From Apiospora phragmitis (taxonomy: Eukaryota; Ascomycota; Sordariomycetes; Amphisphaeriales; Apiosporaceae), in assembly GCA_038363925.1 (NCBI GenBank), contig JAQQWL010000011.1, forward strand, positions 7,936,001-8,000,000: 64,000 nucleotides of DNA, in the 5' to 3' direction. A program made the position numbers and the translations under genes. Of this stretch, positions 1-11,380 are shown in pieces (position 1 is the first letter of the stretch; each line of letters opens with the position of its first letter). Below the pieces are notes generated by a model. It ran no database searches. It saw nothing but the letters and a program-made list of their open reading frames with translations, and was not told where the DNA came from.

Positions 1-3000
1 TATGTGTGTGTGTGGTGTGAAAAGAAGAGGACAGGCGATGACGAAACTTGGCGGGGCAGAAAAGACTCGCTCGACGAGAGGGAAAGGGAAGACCGCACGT
101 ACCTCGAATAGACTGACGTAAAGTAAAGTAAAGCCCGCTGTCTGTCAGAAAACAAATGGGGAGAGACAAACAGCCACTAAGAAGACGGCAAATAACTGGG
201 CAGGTTTTTAAAAACGAATGGTTGTCTAAAGTAGTAGGTTAACGAACTTCAAAAAAAATGAAAGATGAGCGATAAGAGAGAGGAAGTGTGAGAGCGAGAG
301 CGAGACAGAGTTCCGAGCAGCCAACACCATAATAAACAATCGTCAGTTCGCACAGTCAGTCCATAGCGGTTGATTTTTAAGGTTCGGCCATTGTCGACCT
401 GCTGCTCCCCTTTTCCTCATGCTCCTTGGCCATGTGCCCGTCGCCCATCGCAGAAACCCGTCGTTCGGTCGTCTTCCCTTCATTCTCTCTAGCTACAGTC
501 CAGCCGACATACCGACAGCCTACACTCACCACCTCCCCTTTTTCCTACTCATGCTGGTCTTCCGTCCAACTCGTTAATCTCAAGCTACCGCAGTCAGGTT
601 CCGTTGCCAAGCGCAGCGCCCCCGAAGCTATTGACGCAACGGGCCCAAATCGCAAGGTAAAAATGGATACTCCCCATGAAATTCTCCATGGGATGAACGA
701 TCTAGACTCTGCTGGAAAGTCGGGAGAACTGGCCCAAGCCTCCAGGAACCACCAGAACCACCAGAACCATGATGCCTACTGGGTATGGCCTGCCTGCTTC
801 CGCTTCCTTGGTCTCGCGACTGGGAGAAGCCCGCTCTTCATGGTCGGTTAGGAAGGCATGTGACGACATTGAAGCTGGCTGAGATATCCTGTTTCCCCGC
901 GACGCACACATACTTTCTGCTCTTCGACACCTATCTATTGCCCCAGTCGGCCCGAGCTCCGCCTGCTCACTGCAACGCAGCAGCAGCCTTCTGTCCTCAA
1001 CTCACTCGTCCACTGAAGGCCATGGGGGAGAAGAGGCATTTGCGGCATTTGCGCATTACATTCATTACCTAGGTGGGTTAATCACAGGGTATTCGGCGGT
1101 ATGGGATTCTGGAAGAAGCCGACCTTCCCCGACCCTACATTCAACTTGCATCGCGGAAACTATTGCGTGCAGCAGCGTGTAGCGTGTCTGTGTGTGTTGC
1201 GGATGGCATGGAGGGGCAGAAAGGACGACGAAGAGGGGCAGAAACTGCTGGTGCTTCCTGCGACATGGGCCAATCCCAACCCCACGTCGTTCCACGCCGA
1301 ATCGCTGTTGGCGATCTCCGACTAACCCTGCACGCTGGTATTGGCGAGGTTGCACTCGACATTCTGACAGTTTGCTGCTGATGTCGCATCCTGATCGTAA
1401 GTTATCTTCGGACTGAATAGCCCACATACTCGCATACAGCATGGAATTCGGGCTCGAGAATTGACGCCCAACTAGGAGGGTGTGCCGACCTGCATACATG
1501 TAATGTAGAGGCTACTTGTAGGCATGCAGGCAGGCCCTTACGCAAACCCTTTTCTCCCATTCGGTCGTCTGGACGACTCGGGTTACCCATTTTGAAGCAA
1601 ATCTGTTATCGGAGCCAGCTTCGCCTGTAGATCGTCCTTATCTAGATGTTGCGTCTTCTAACCTAATTCTTCACATATTGGCTTGATGACAAATTGAGTC
1701 TGGTAACGGTTCTTTTGGCGTGGAGATTGAGAATCACGTTCAGAATAGGGGCTGGCTGATAGCCTACCGGTGCTGAGTCTGGGCCTTACCAGCATCCGCC
1801 CACATCAGTCGGTCTCGTTGTCAGTCCACCGTCCCCTTTTCTTGTCGGTGAACCCTTTCCTGAGGTCTCCGGGGCCAGACCGCCCCCCCCCAATACGCCC
1901 AATCTCGACCTATTGCGATTTCCCAATATCTCCACAACCCCGGTACTAACTCAATTCATTCCGGGGATGTGGAGTTTATATCGTAGTACGGGGATAGTCG
2001 TAGGACAGCAGTGGGAAGGGGGCGTTAATTCCAAATACCATCCAAGTCGGATCTAGGTAATTAAAAATCAAAAGGGATAGCTTCAATGCCCATGTGGCAA
2101 TTAAAGTTTCTCCCAACGACACAGCCAATATGGCCCTTGCCTCGGACTACTCAATCCGTACTGCACGCACATGAATACATTATATTCCTTTTAGTTCAAA
2201 CGAAGGCATCTCAGAACCCATGTTCATTACACCTCCTCTGATGTGTCTGACCCGTAATACACGAACGGCGCAGGGGACCACCTGTGTCCAGCGTAGGCCA
2301 AATTGAACGACCAAACCACTTTGACACTGCTGCGACTTCTAGATCACCAGGGGACTCGAGTGGACATTGGCGTTCGTCCCTGGCCGGCGCTTCCGTGGGG
2401 GGTTTTCTCCCCCTCAGAGCGAGAAGTAGCCGCCGGTACCGGCGTCGCATCCAGCCTGCACGCCGCAGAATCTTCGGGCAGGTCCTCCCACCATCAGAAC
2501 AGACTGTGCTGGGCCACACCATTGCCTCTCGTAATGGCGATGCATCATCACAACCATTCGCTGAGACGACAAATGCAATAGCTATAGCTAACGCAGCGGC
2601 TACCTGCGGTTGCTGAGCAAGGGCTCACGACTGAAAACGAGGCCGGGAAAGAATGCTTGGCCTACCAGTGACTATGGTAACCATGATACCGTACGTGAGC
2701 ACGATGGTGAGAGATTAGTGTCGTCGGTGACAAGCTAGGAGGAGCGCGGTACCAATAGAAGGGTCTCATTGACTACGACGACAACGATAGATGGGTGAGA
2801 AGCTGTGAGTTTATCGAGCATCGAAAGCAGGCAGTGCGATGGGAATTACTGTGAAACTTCCCATAGATCCGTTCGATGCAATGCATGGGCCAGAGATAGG
2901 GTGGCGGGTATGACCCGTGCTATGTATCGCCCTGTAGTCCAGGCATCGGACTGAGGGAAACATCAACGGTGGCTTCGTTATTGGGCGTATGCGTGTATGT

Positions 3001-3171
3001 CCGTACTTGGGAAGATGGAATCAATGCTTAGCAAAGCCCAGTGTCCGTATGCAGAGGTTAGTAATAACAAGATTAGGAGCCTGGAGTGAGCTGGGGAGGG
3101 CTGGGCTAAAAAGGGGGGAGGGGGGCTGAATAATAAAAAAAGAATGTGCCCGTAAAGGGGGGTCGAAAAAG
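1..3171. other. Gene-free stretch
   Basis: I see no coding region that can be supported. The open frames are short, use rare-looking composition, lack recognisable motifs and do not join through plausible introns. The first 15 bases are a short TG-rich tract. This could be regulatory sequence, untranslated RNA of a neighbour left of the window, or relics too decayed to read. Confidence 0.5.
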
Positions 3172-3249
3172 TGACCGCAGAGGGAGTTGAACCCTCTTGT
3201 TTTTAAGAATAGTCTAATGATACTTCCGCTAGGCTATACCGACCCGGTC
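3172..3249 (-). tRNA. tRNA-like element, degenerate
   Basis: Read on the minus strand this has an internal A-box-like stretch (TAGCCTAGCGG) and a good B box (GGTTCAACTCC) inside a perfect 5-bp T stem (GAGGG/CCCTC) with a 7-base loop. The ends pair as an acceptor stem (GACCGGG with TGCGGTC, one mismatch and one wobble). However, the D loop is too long and no clean 5-bp anticodon stem with a 7-base loop can be drawn; the best stem overlaps the T stem. It is therefore either an intron-bearing or unusual tRNA, or more likely a tRNA pseudogene or tRNA-derived short repeat. I assign no anticodon. Confidence 0.4.
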
Positions 3250-6200
3250 AAGGGGAAAAGGGTCTATTTCCATATATAAGCCCTTCAACATTGGGTGGCC
3301 CGCTGCTGTCGAGTATTCAAGCTTTGGGACTGCCGTGGTTCTTGGGTTGTGGCGGGTGGCATCCACGTCATGGGCGGCAGTTCTGCACCGGTTTAACTGC
3401 TTGTCTACTCATATTCCTCACGAGGGAGAACGCGTTCAGCCACTGTTTCCCCTTCCTACGCATCGATCGAATCGTCTCCCTTGCAGGGATTGATAAGGGG
3501 TCTAAATAGGGGCCCATGTTTCGATCTCGTAGGCTGTGCTATCTATCACGTGTGTTTCTTAGGGCCAAAATAGTTTATCCATTTGATGGGGGTCTTGATA
3601 GACCATTTACCATCGTTCAAAAGGCCATTCAGTTAGGGTCTGGAAGTGTGCTGTCGATAATGTACATGCAAACTTGCTAGTTACGGACCAATATTAGAGC
3701 ATCCCGGAAGAGCCCCCGAATGTGTTATGGAGCCAGTGAATCTCCAGGGATTGATGCTAGCTCGCTCGCTTGAGCGTGAGTTCATCTGTCTGGTTAGGAA
3801 TTCTAGTAGTTGACTCGAACACAAGCAAAACTCGACTCTGTTGTTCAGAGTCACCCGTATATGAGTGTTTATCCTGGAAATCATCAATGTTGTGCTAGTA
3901 AAGCTGCGAGAAGATACCAGAGTCACGGGATTTCAGGGGCTTGATAAGAAAGACAACACCACAATGCTACGCACAGGAAATTCTATACTATAGTACATAG
4001 ATCAGATGTTGTATCCGAGATGGGTACACCAGTGTCTCGTAGCAAGAAATTGGCCGTGATAAGATAGCCTATTTTGGTTCCAAGCAGAACACCAAACGCA
4101 GATCCTACATAGCTCAGGGGAACATGACACAACGGGAAAACGGACATGGAAGGAAAGTAAGGCGACAAGACTCCTCTACAACGCAGTAGCTGTTCAATAC
4201 TCCAGTGTAAGGCTTCCTTGCTATATAGGCCTTATTGCACACCGTCCATCAGGCCTACTGTCCAAATCACTATGAAGCAGTATAGGAGGAACAACTGCTG
4301 ATTTTCTAAGCGAGCTAGCTTAACTCCTCGTACGATACATTGCTGCGCCTGAGTAATAGTAAGGGCGTTATGAGGTAGCACTGGGAATATTGCCTATCAG
4401 TACACGATGAGTATATTTACCGGACATTCCCCGACATTATGCTGCTCGGCGCCGGCTCGGTCATCAGTGGAGTCGATGACCTCTGTTGGGTAATTCACTC
4501 GTCACGTTCCTTTTGTTTCTACTCAGGTGGATGGATCGTACTATGTAGTATGTCTCGAAACGAAGCAAAGAAACGCCGAAAATTGGTGTTACAGGTGACA
4601 CCAATCGCACACGCTTGGCCCTGAAACGAAACCTCTAGTTCTGCCCTACAGGCCTGCGACGTCATTGACTCTGAAGATGTTCATGCTGCGAGAGAATATG
4701 CACCCAATGTCTCCAGCAGTGTTTGCGCTGAGGTGCGACTATTCGTGAGCTTGGCAGCGAACGTTGGCTACTAGCCTACATAACCAAGCAATGGACGGTT
4801 AGACGGACGGGCGCTAATCTGTCGCGCCAAGCTGTAGTCAATATAGTAGGTCCTGAAGTCTATGGGGAACCCTCGGTTTCGAAGTATGCATAGAGTGGTA
4901 GCTTCTCGACCGATTCCAGATCGCCCCGATCAACCCGGGGGCCCGCGATAAGCCATCGGAGTGTCGACCGGGTTCTTCTCACCTTGCCATAATTTTCGCA
5001 CGGATGCCACCCTTTAAAGTTGCCGGCGTTCGATCTGTTGATCATAATGGAAGTGTTAAGATGGTCGACGACTCCACTACCTTCAGCAACGAAGGAGACG
5101 GGGCCGCCCGCCTCCGGAACTGCACTGTTCTGATTCCCGGTACCTGGATTCTCTGCTTTTGTGCTGTCTGTCGTTGGCACCGTCGCATTCATCTAGTTTA
5201 TCGGCCTTTGACTTCGGCAGATTGATGTCACCTGTAGGGATGGAGTAAGTGGAGGCTCAAGAGGTAACCTAAAGCATCGGAACTTTCCTCGGCCGGTCAT
5301 AGTCTTGTTTGACCAGAAATCTTAAGTGGTGAATAATCGGCAGTTGCTAACCTTGGTGGGCGGCGACGTTGGGCTAGCGACGAACTTGGCAATCCGTCCG
5401 TTCGGTACAATGTTTTTCACCTCAACTTTCTTGGTTCGGGGAGCATCTCGAGGCCGCCCGAATCCCCAATGCGCATCAGCGTTGGCGAACAGAGCGCCAA
5501 CGTCAAGCAAGAGTCTACTCGGAGAGTTGAAGGAACGAGAAAAAAAAAAAAAAAAAAAGCCTCACAGTACTGTAATACCGAGATAATGGTAGGACCAGCT
5601 GGTAGCTGCCGCGTCCTTAGTGCAGCCCGGAAACGCCTCCTCTCTTTAGCTGTAACAGAAACATCAGATGAAGCTGAAATAGCGGTCGGTCGGCCTCGGC
5701 CATTGAGACGCGAGGGACCCGTCAACCGTCCGAGGGGAGGTCACGATGGGAACGCGACGGAACCTCCATCACATGGCCCATCAGAAAACAAACAATGATC
5801 TGTTTGCGCGATCGCGACGAAACCAGCTGTTAAATGGATGATCAGCCTGTTCATACCTAGCTGAGGGCGGTCAGGAAACATAACTGCTTTATCCGTATGA
5901 GAATCAATCCCCTGACCGGCCGGCCGGGTCAGACGTGCGCCTGGATAAACAGCCATCACCCATCCGCTTCCTCTCGGACCCTGGTTTCTTCGGGCCTCAT
6001 TGCTTATCTTGGATCCCAGGAGTTGCACAGCCCCGAATGACATCAATGCATGGCACCGTAAGGTTGTTGGCTCTGGACGACAAACAACGGGTAGACGTTT
6101 GACAAGCCTGGAGTGCGTACCGCAACGAGGGCATAGCTCCGGCTGGGTGGAATCTGCCTAGTGCCTAGTCGGCCTATACATGCAGAGCCGCACACCTGAG

Positions 6201-7063
6201 CAACAAGCCTGGATCCGCATCGCACATCCTCTCTTGGCTCCAGGCTGGGTAGCATGTCTCAGGTTGCCGCTGTTGCCGTGCTTCCTCTTTTTCCTTCCTT
6301 CTTTTTTCCACTCGACGAACCAGCTGCCAGCTAGGCCAGAGTGGCCAGCTGCGAGGTTCGACCACGATGGAAGACTTGCCGGCCCACAACGGCGGAGGGG
6401 AGGGGTGGTCAGCACAGCTTGGATCCACCGAGGGAACGGTTTCACATCTGTCGTAGTCTGATCGACGACAGGGGTCAATCTGCCGCATAACACACACAAC
6501 CAACACCAACAAAGGTGATATTGGTTCTTCTTACCGTGTAACCCGCTGGAACAGGTGCTACTCCATTGCTTCGCCGATTGAAAGAGGAGCCCGGACGACA
6601 AGAAACGGAGGTGGGGGGAGGGGGTGGGGGGGAAGAGAAAACTGGCCTCGATAAGAGGTTACATTTGCATCGCTCTGGCAGCACACTTGCTGTTGTCCCT
6701 CCCCGGGATTCTGGCACCCGATCGGCAGCTTCCCGTGATGATCTAAAACCATGTCCACCTCTCTTATAATAAGAAGAAGCTTAAAATATATTCGCTACCA
6801 CCCTGCACGAGTCTCTGGAGAGAAAGAGAGAGAAAGAGAGAGAGAGGCCTTCTTGTCGCTCTCTCTTTATTGCGAGGATCTCCAGCTTCCCATCCCTCCC
6901 TCCCCCTCGTGTCTCTTCCTTCGCACCGCCTGGCTAGGTGTAGTCTGTCTGTACCGACTCATCTTGCTCGGGGTTGATTGATTTCGTGGTGGAGGACAGG
7001 CAAGCAAGAAGAGCAGTCGGTCTTCATGGATACTCACAACAACTCCTCCTATTGCCTGTCTAC
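3250..7063. other. Gene-poor stretch with simple repeats
   Basis: No convincing gene is seen. It holds a run of 19 A at 5540-5558 and an AG-rich microsatellite at 6818-6847. The latter lies just upstream of the next gene, in a C/T-rich region typical of fungal promoters. One minus-strand frame at 4860-5192 has protein-like composition but no recognisable motif or exon partner. A poly-A run of this kind can mark the 3' end of a retroposed copy, but I see no element body. Confidence 0.45.
6818..6847. repeat. AG-rich microsatellite
   Basis: This is a purine tract of alternating AG with a few AAAG units. It sits about 220 bases upstream of the start codon of the single-pass membrane protein gene and probably falls in its promoter or 5' leader. 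Its length is likely to vary between strains. Confidence 0.8.
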
Positions 7064-8759
7064 ATGGGAATCAACATGCCAAATCCACTGACCGTTCCGC
7101 TCGCGGCTCTGACCACCGTCTTCACCCCAATCGTGCTCACAGTCTTGGCTGTTGACAACAACCCGAGCCCCGTCGCAATTCCCGCACTTCCCGACCGGCG
7201 GGCCGGCTTCTTGTGAGCCTCCATCGTGGAACGACAACATCGCGGCCCAGGGCATACGGTTCTACTCGCCCGCCATATGTCCCAGTGGCTTCTTCGTCGG
7301 ACCCAACTGCGGGGTCACCAAGACGAGGACGCAGGAGGGCTTCGCTCCCGTGACCTCAGGCGAAACGGTGGCTTACTGTGTTCCTAGGTGAGAATGATGA
7401 GCTTTCCCTGACCTTGACGCTTCTCGCTCACCATTCAGCGATCATACATGCACAACAGACACGACAGACTTCCGGGGCGGCGTCTGGGGCTTTGCCACCG
7501 CTACAGAACCCGGCGCTCAAGTGACAGTTGCGCCAGCCATTCAGATCCGCTGGCGGGATTCAGACCTGCGTATACTGTATACGCATCCATTGACCCCAGG
7601 ACTCTTGCTCGTCGGCGATCGTACCCTGCCGACGGCGACAAGTGTACCGGTGACGGTTAACCCCAGTGGCACCTCGATGAGATTCACAACTCTGGTCCCG
7701 GCCCCTTCACAGACATCCACTGTACCAGCAGCGTCGACGTCTTTGCCGCCCAGCAGCCCACCGCCGCCCACCACACAACCTACGTCCACATACGACACGT
7801 TTGCGACTTCGCGGTCGCCGGGCTCCAACGGCGGCGGTTCGCCCTTCAGCAATCCGAACCGTCCCACGACCCAACCAGGCAGCAAGGCCACCATCGTGTT
7901 GGCAGCCACCTTTACCACGTTGGCGGTCGTCGTGATCGCGCTCTTCGCCCTGGTCCGATACTGCCGCAAACGCCGGCGGCATCACCACCCCGAAAACGAC
8001 GACCACCTCACCCCCATCGGCGTCGGCGTCTGGGCCCGTTGCGGACAGAAGGCCGGCTCGTGGGGTGTCCTGCTACGACGAAAATCAGAGAGGCGCGTCT
8101 ACGAGAAACAGCGCGACGACACGGAAGTAGGAAGGAGAGGAGATGGGCCCGTGATGGAGACGATCGTGGAGGTCGACGCCGCGCCGCCCGTGGGGAGTCG
8201 AGCGAACCCGGCGGAGCTGGAGGCGGCCGAGATGAGAAACAACCAGAGGTGGAGCTGGATGTCGCGCATATCCGACGTGGTGGGAGGCAGGAAATCGACA
8301 AGGACGCCCCCCTCCCGACCCGGCACTTCGAGCAGGTCCGAGTCTCGCCCGTCTCGCCGCGACTCGTCGCGCTGGACCTCGTCGATCTTTGTCGGACGCA
8401 CGTCGGCGGACTGGGAGGCCTTTGCGAAGGAGCGGTGGCCGAACGGGCTTACGGTGCCGCCACAGACGTACCGTGCGGGGAACAGCAGCGACTACACCAC
8501 CAACAACAACAAACGGTCATCAGGAATGATTCGCAGCCTCGGCAGGAAGCAACAACCATCACCGCCATCACCACGATTACAACAATACGCCGCTGCCGAA
8601 GCAAGGGGCCACGCAAGGAATAAGTCGTCACAGTTCCGCCTCAGCGAGCGGAGCGACGGGACGTTTGGGGAGATGCCGCGCAGCCCCGGGTTCGGGTTCC
8701 CACCGAGCCCCACCAGCCCGGTCAGTCCGAGAGATCATCTTAGCAGTCGATCTTCATGA
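7064..8759 (+). CDS. Cys-rich single-pass membrane protein, mucin-like
   Basis: Two exons (7064-7387 and 7439-8759; intron GTGAGA...TTCAG, joining as AG|C) give about 547 residues. The order is: short N-terminus, a Cys-containing ectodomain (CPSGFFVGPNCG, then a Cys-Thr-Thr repeat region), a Ser/Thr/Pro-rich stalk, one transmembrane helix around residues 265-290 (LAATFTTLAVVVIALFALV), a stop-transfer RKRRRHHH cluster, and a long Ser/Arg/Pro-rich cytoplasmic tail. This architecture is common in fungal cell-surface proteins of unknown function, possibly wall or surface sensors. The N-terminal frame (LTTVFTP) must shift by one base at 7125-7130, next to a run of four C, to reach the conserved SCSQSWLL part. 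Start codon and signal peptide are therefore uncertain. Confidence 0.7.
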
Positions 8760-10154
8760 TGAGAGCTGTTATGCCACCTACTTTACATAAGCCTTCTATT
8801 AGCCTTATTAGTTTCAATGATACCCAATGCGACATGATGAACATGCCCATACATACTTTCGGAACTTCATGGCCTCAATGACCGCCGTTTTCATGTGTTC
8901 ACTACACTGCAGGGAGTGACGATGTGCTCAGACGTGACGCGACAGATGACCTCGTGGGTACTCGAGCTGCGCCACGCCGTCTTGACGGAAATGATGTCAC
9001 CCTTCGTTGTGATAGCTGACTTCCAGCTCCACAAGACCTGTGCGAGAATAGTCACAAACAGATTTATCGCATCGTAACATGGTGTTACGGAGGGTGAAAG
9101 TAATCAGGGTCCGTGTGTCGTGGATGAAGATGGAAGATGCTTCCGTCTCGATGGGGTTTCTGGGCTTGAGGTTTCACTGGCTAAAGTGGGACAGCCTTAA
9201 TTGCTATCAGTGCTTCTCTCTTCTTCCGTCACAAAGTACGACATCCATCAACCTTGATGCCTGTGCCAGTGGTTTCACTCTTTCTGTTACTGAGAAACCG
9301 TCTTCCGACTGCAATTGAGCCCAACCTCCGCAGCAACCTTTCCTTCCAATGTCTGCCCAGACCAAGCAGACTTTGAGCTGTCTGTACTCGCGAGAACGTC
9401 TCCAACCTCAAACCCTCCATTGTCCTGGGGTATATCTCCTGCCGTCAACGGAGAGGGGTTATAGATGAATGGACGGTCGACCAACCTTGTCATAAGCGCG
9501 ATAGAGACAGATTGATAGAGAAGTGGTTTTGCGAAGGTAGGTAATGAAGTAAGGCAGTGAACAGGCCAAACTGCCCCTCCAAGAGTCGAAGCCCTCCCTC
9601 ATTGAAGCTTCAGGTGCCTTTACATTACAGCAGCAGCCTTGACACATGAGCGTCCATGAACGACAACATGGTTGATCCAGTGTCTAGAAGATTCGGCGAC
9701 CAATGATAACGAAGCTGTACCTGAGAGCCGTTTGCCGATGGGATGTTGGCCGGTGGGAGAATGGGATGCCGGTGGGATGGACTCTCGGTTGATGTGGGAT
9801 GGCTGGATGGCTTACAGCGTGTGGGCTTTTTGGTGGGGTCTACTACCACAGTGGTTGATCTTCAATCCCACCTCATCCTCGCTTTCGATCACAAACAGAC
9901 AAAGAGATGCGTACCTCCCTTTTACTAATGACTGACAATGGCACCATGAAGCATGAAGCATTTCAAATCCTTCAGGGATCGCCCTGCATTTTGAATTACT
10001 AAGAGTCTTTCCTATTGCAGACCATACAGGTCTATATAAAGTACTCACGAAACCTGTTAGAGCCTCCTAATCCAACTCATACACTCTTCCTCTCCAAAGC
10101 CAGTAACAATACTTATTTCTATCACTACAATTTCCAGTCCATTCTACCGTCAAG
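8760..10154. other. Intergenic region
   Basis: No gene is seen. The right end is the promoter of the NmrA-like gene, with a TATA element at 10033-10040 and a pyrimidine-rich leader (CTCTTCCTCTCC) before the start codon. Confidence 0.6.
10033..10040 (+). promoter_or_regulatory. TATA box of the NmrA-like gene
   Basis: TATATAAA lies 122 bases upstream of the ATG and is followed by a C/T-rich stretch, as in many well-expressed filamentous fungal genes. It is the clearest core promoter in the window. Confidence 0.6.
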
Positions 10155-11136
10155 ATGAGCAGCATCACCAAAGTCGCCTTGGCCGGTGTACGTTGGGTTT
10201 CCTTCGATTGAGAACGGCAATGCCTGCTAACCCCTTTGCCTACAGGCCACCGGCAACCTAGGCCCCGCCATCCTGGAGCAGCTCCTGGCCGCCGGCTTCC
10301 ATGTCAAGGTCCTGACGCGCCAGAGCAGCAGCCACAAGTTCCCCGACGCCGTCGAGGTGGCCCCCGTGGACTACGACTCCCTCGACTCCCTCGCGGCCGC
10401 GCTCGAGGGCCAGGACGCCGTCGTCTCCACGCTGGCCTCCCTGGCGCTCGAGAAGCAGCAGCTCCTCGTCGAGGCCGCGAGCAAGGCCGGCGTCAAGCGC
10501 TTTATCCCCTCGGAGTTCGGCTCCAACACGGTGCACGAGAAGACGTCGAAGCTGCCCAGCTTCGGTCACAAGATCGCCGTGCAGGAGGCCCTGAAGCGGG
10601 AAGCTACTAAGCCAGACGGCATGACCTACACCATCGTCGTCAATGGGCCCTTCCTCGACTGGGGCGTCCGCGTCGGCTGGCTCGCCAACCTGCAGGCGCG
10701 CGAGATCAACCTCTGGGACGGCGGCGACCGCGTCTTCAGCACCACCACCCTCACCAGCGTGGGCAAGGCCGTCGCGGGCGTGCTGCAGCACCCGGCCGAG
10801 ACGCGGAACCGCGCCGTCTACGTGCAGGACGCGGCCCTGTCGGCGCGCGACCTCGCGCGCTACGCGAAGAAGGCCACGGGCGACAGCGGCAGCGATTCCG
10901 AGCAGAGCTGGAAGGAGCACCGGCCCTCGGTCGACGAGATAGTCAACGCGGGCTGGGCGGAGCTCAAGAAGGAGAACCCGAACCCGAACCCGGACAACTT
11001 CGTCATGAACTTCATCACGGCCTCCGTCTTCGGCGAGGGCTACGGGTCGCACTTTGAGAAGAACGACAACGAGTTGTTGGGCTTGAAGGATATGAGTGAC
11101 GATGAGATTGTCGCTGTGCTGAAGGGGCTCGCTTAG
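10155..11136 (+). CDS. NmrA-like / isoflavone-reductase-family NAD(P) oxidoreductase
   Basis: Exon 1 (10155-10187) encodes 11 residues ending in ...ALAG. A GTACGT intron to 10245 splits the dinucleotide-binding motif, and exon 2 (10246-11136) restores it as GATGNLG, so the protein is 307 residues. The Rossmann glycine motif at residues 11-17, an Arg near residue 39 that would favour NADPH, the conserved VKRFIPSEFG block and a C-terminal substrate region match the NmrA-like/phenylcoumaran-benzylic-ether-reductase group of atypical short-chain dehydrogenases. Members reduce aromatic or small secondary metabolites, or act as redox-sensing regulators without catalysis. The substrate cannot be told from sequence. 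It is cytosolic, with no signal peptide. Family assignment is firm. Confidence 0.9.
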
Positions 11137-11380
11137 CAGCAACACCAAGCTCACAAAGGTCATGCCACGTTGCTCTTGTGACTTACGAGACGAGCTGGAC
11201 TAATTATCAGCACATGGACAGCTGGTTATGGCACTTTCGCTTCATAATAGGCAGCATGGGTTAATCTCTAAAGTCGGGAATGTTTGCAATTTATAGACAG
11301 TATATGAGCTTACTCGTTTGTAGCCGAGAATGAAAGCGTATCGCTATTTACATATAGAACATGGCTATCGGCCGTCCGGC

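Noticed and set aside
4860..5192. 110-codon minus-strand frame with protein-like composition and a possible GTGAGA donor
   Set aside because: No recognisable domain, no clear partner exon and no start context; not strong enough to call a gene.
5540..5558. Poly-A run as a retroposon tail
   Set aside because: No target-site duplication or element body could be seen on either side.
5720..6260. Several overlapping minus-strand frames of 70-150 codons around 5.7-6.7 kb
   Set aside because: They overlap each other in different frames, have no motif and no splice-joined continuation.
10258..11163. 301-codon minus-strand open frame
   Set aside because: It lies wholly over the NmrA-like gene. GC-rich third positions create long antisense frames, and its Arg/Val/Leu/Asp-heavy composition has no motif.
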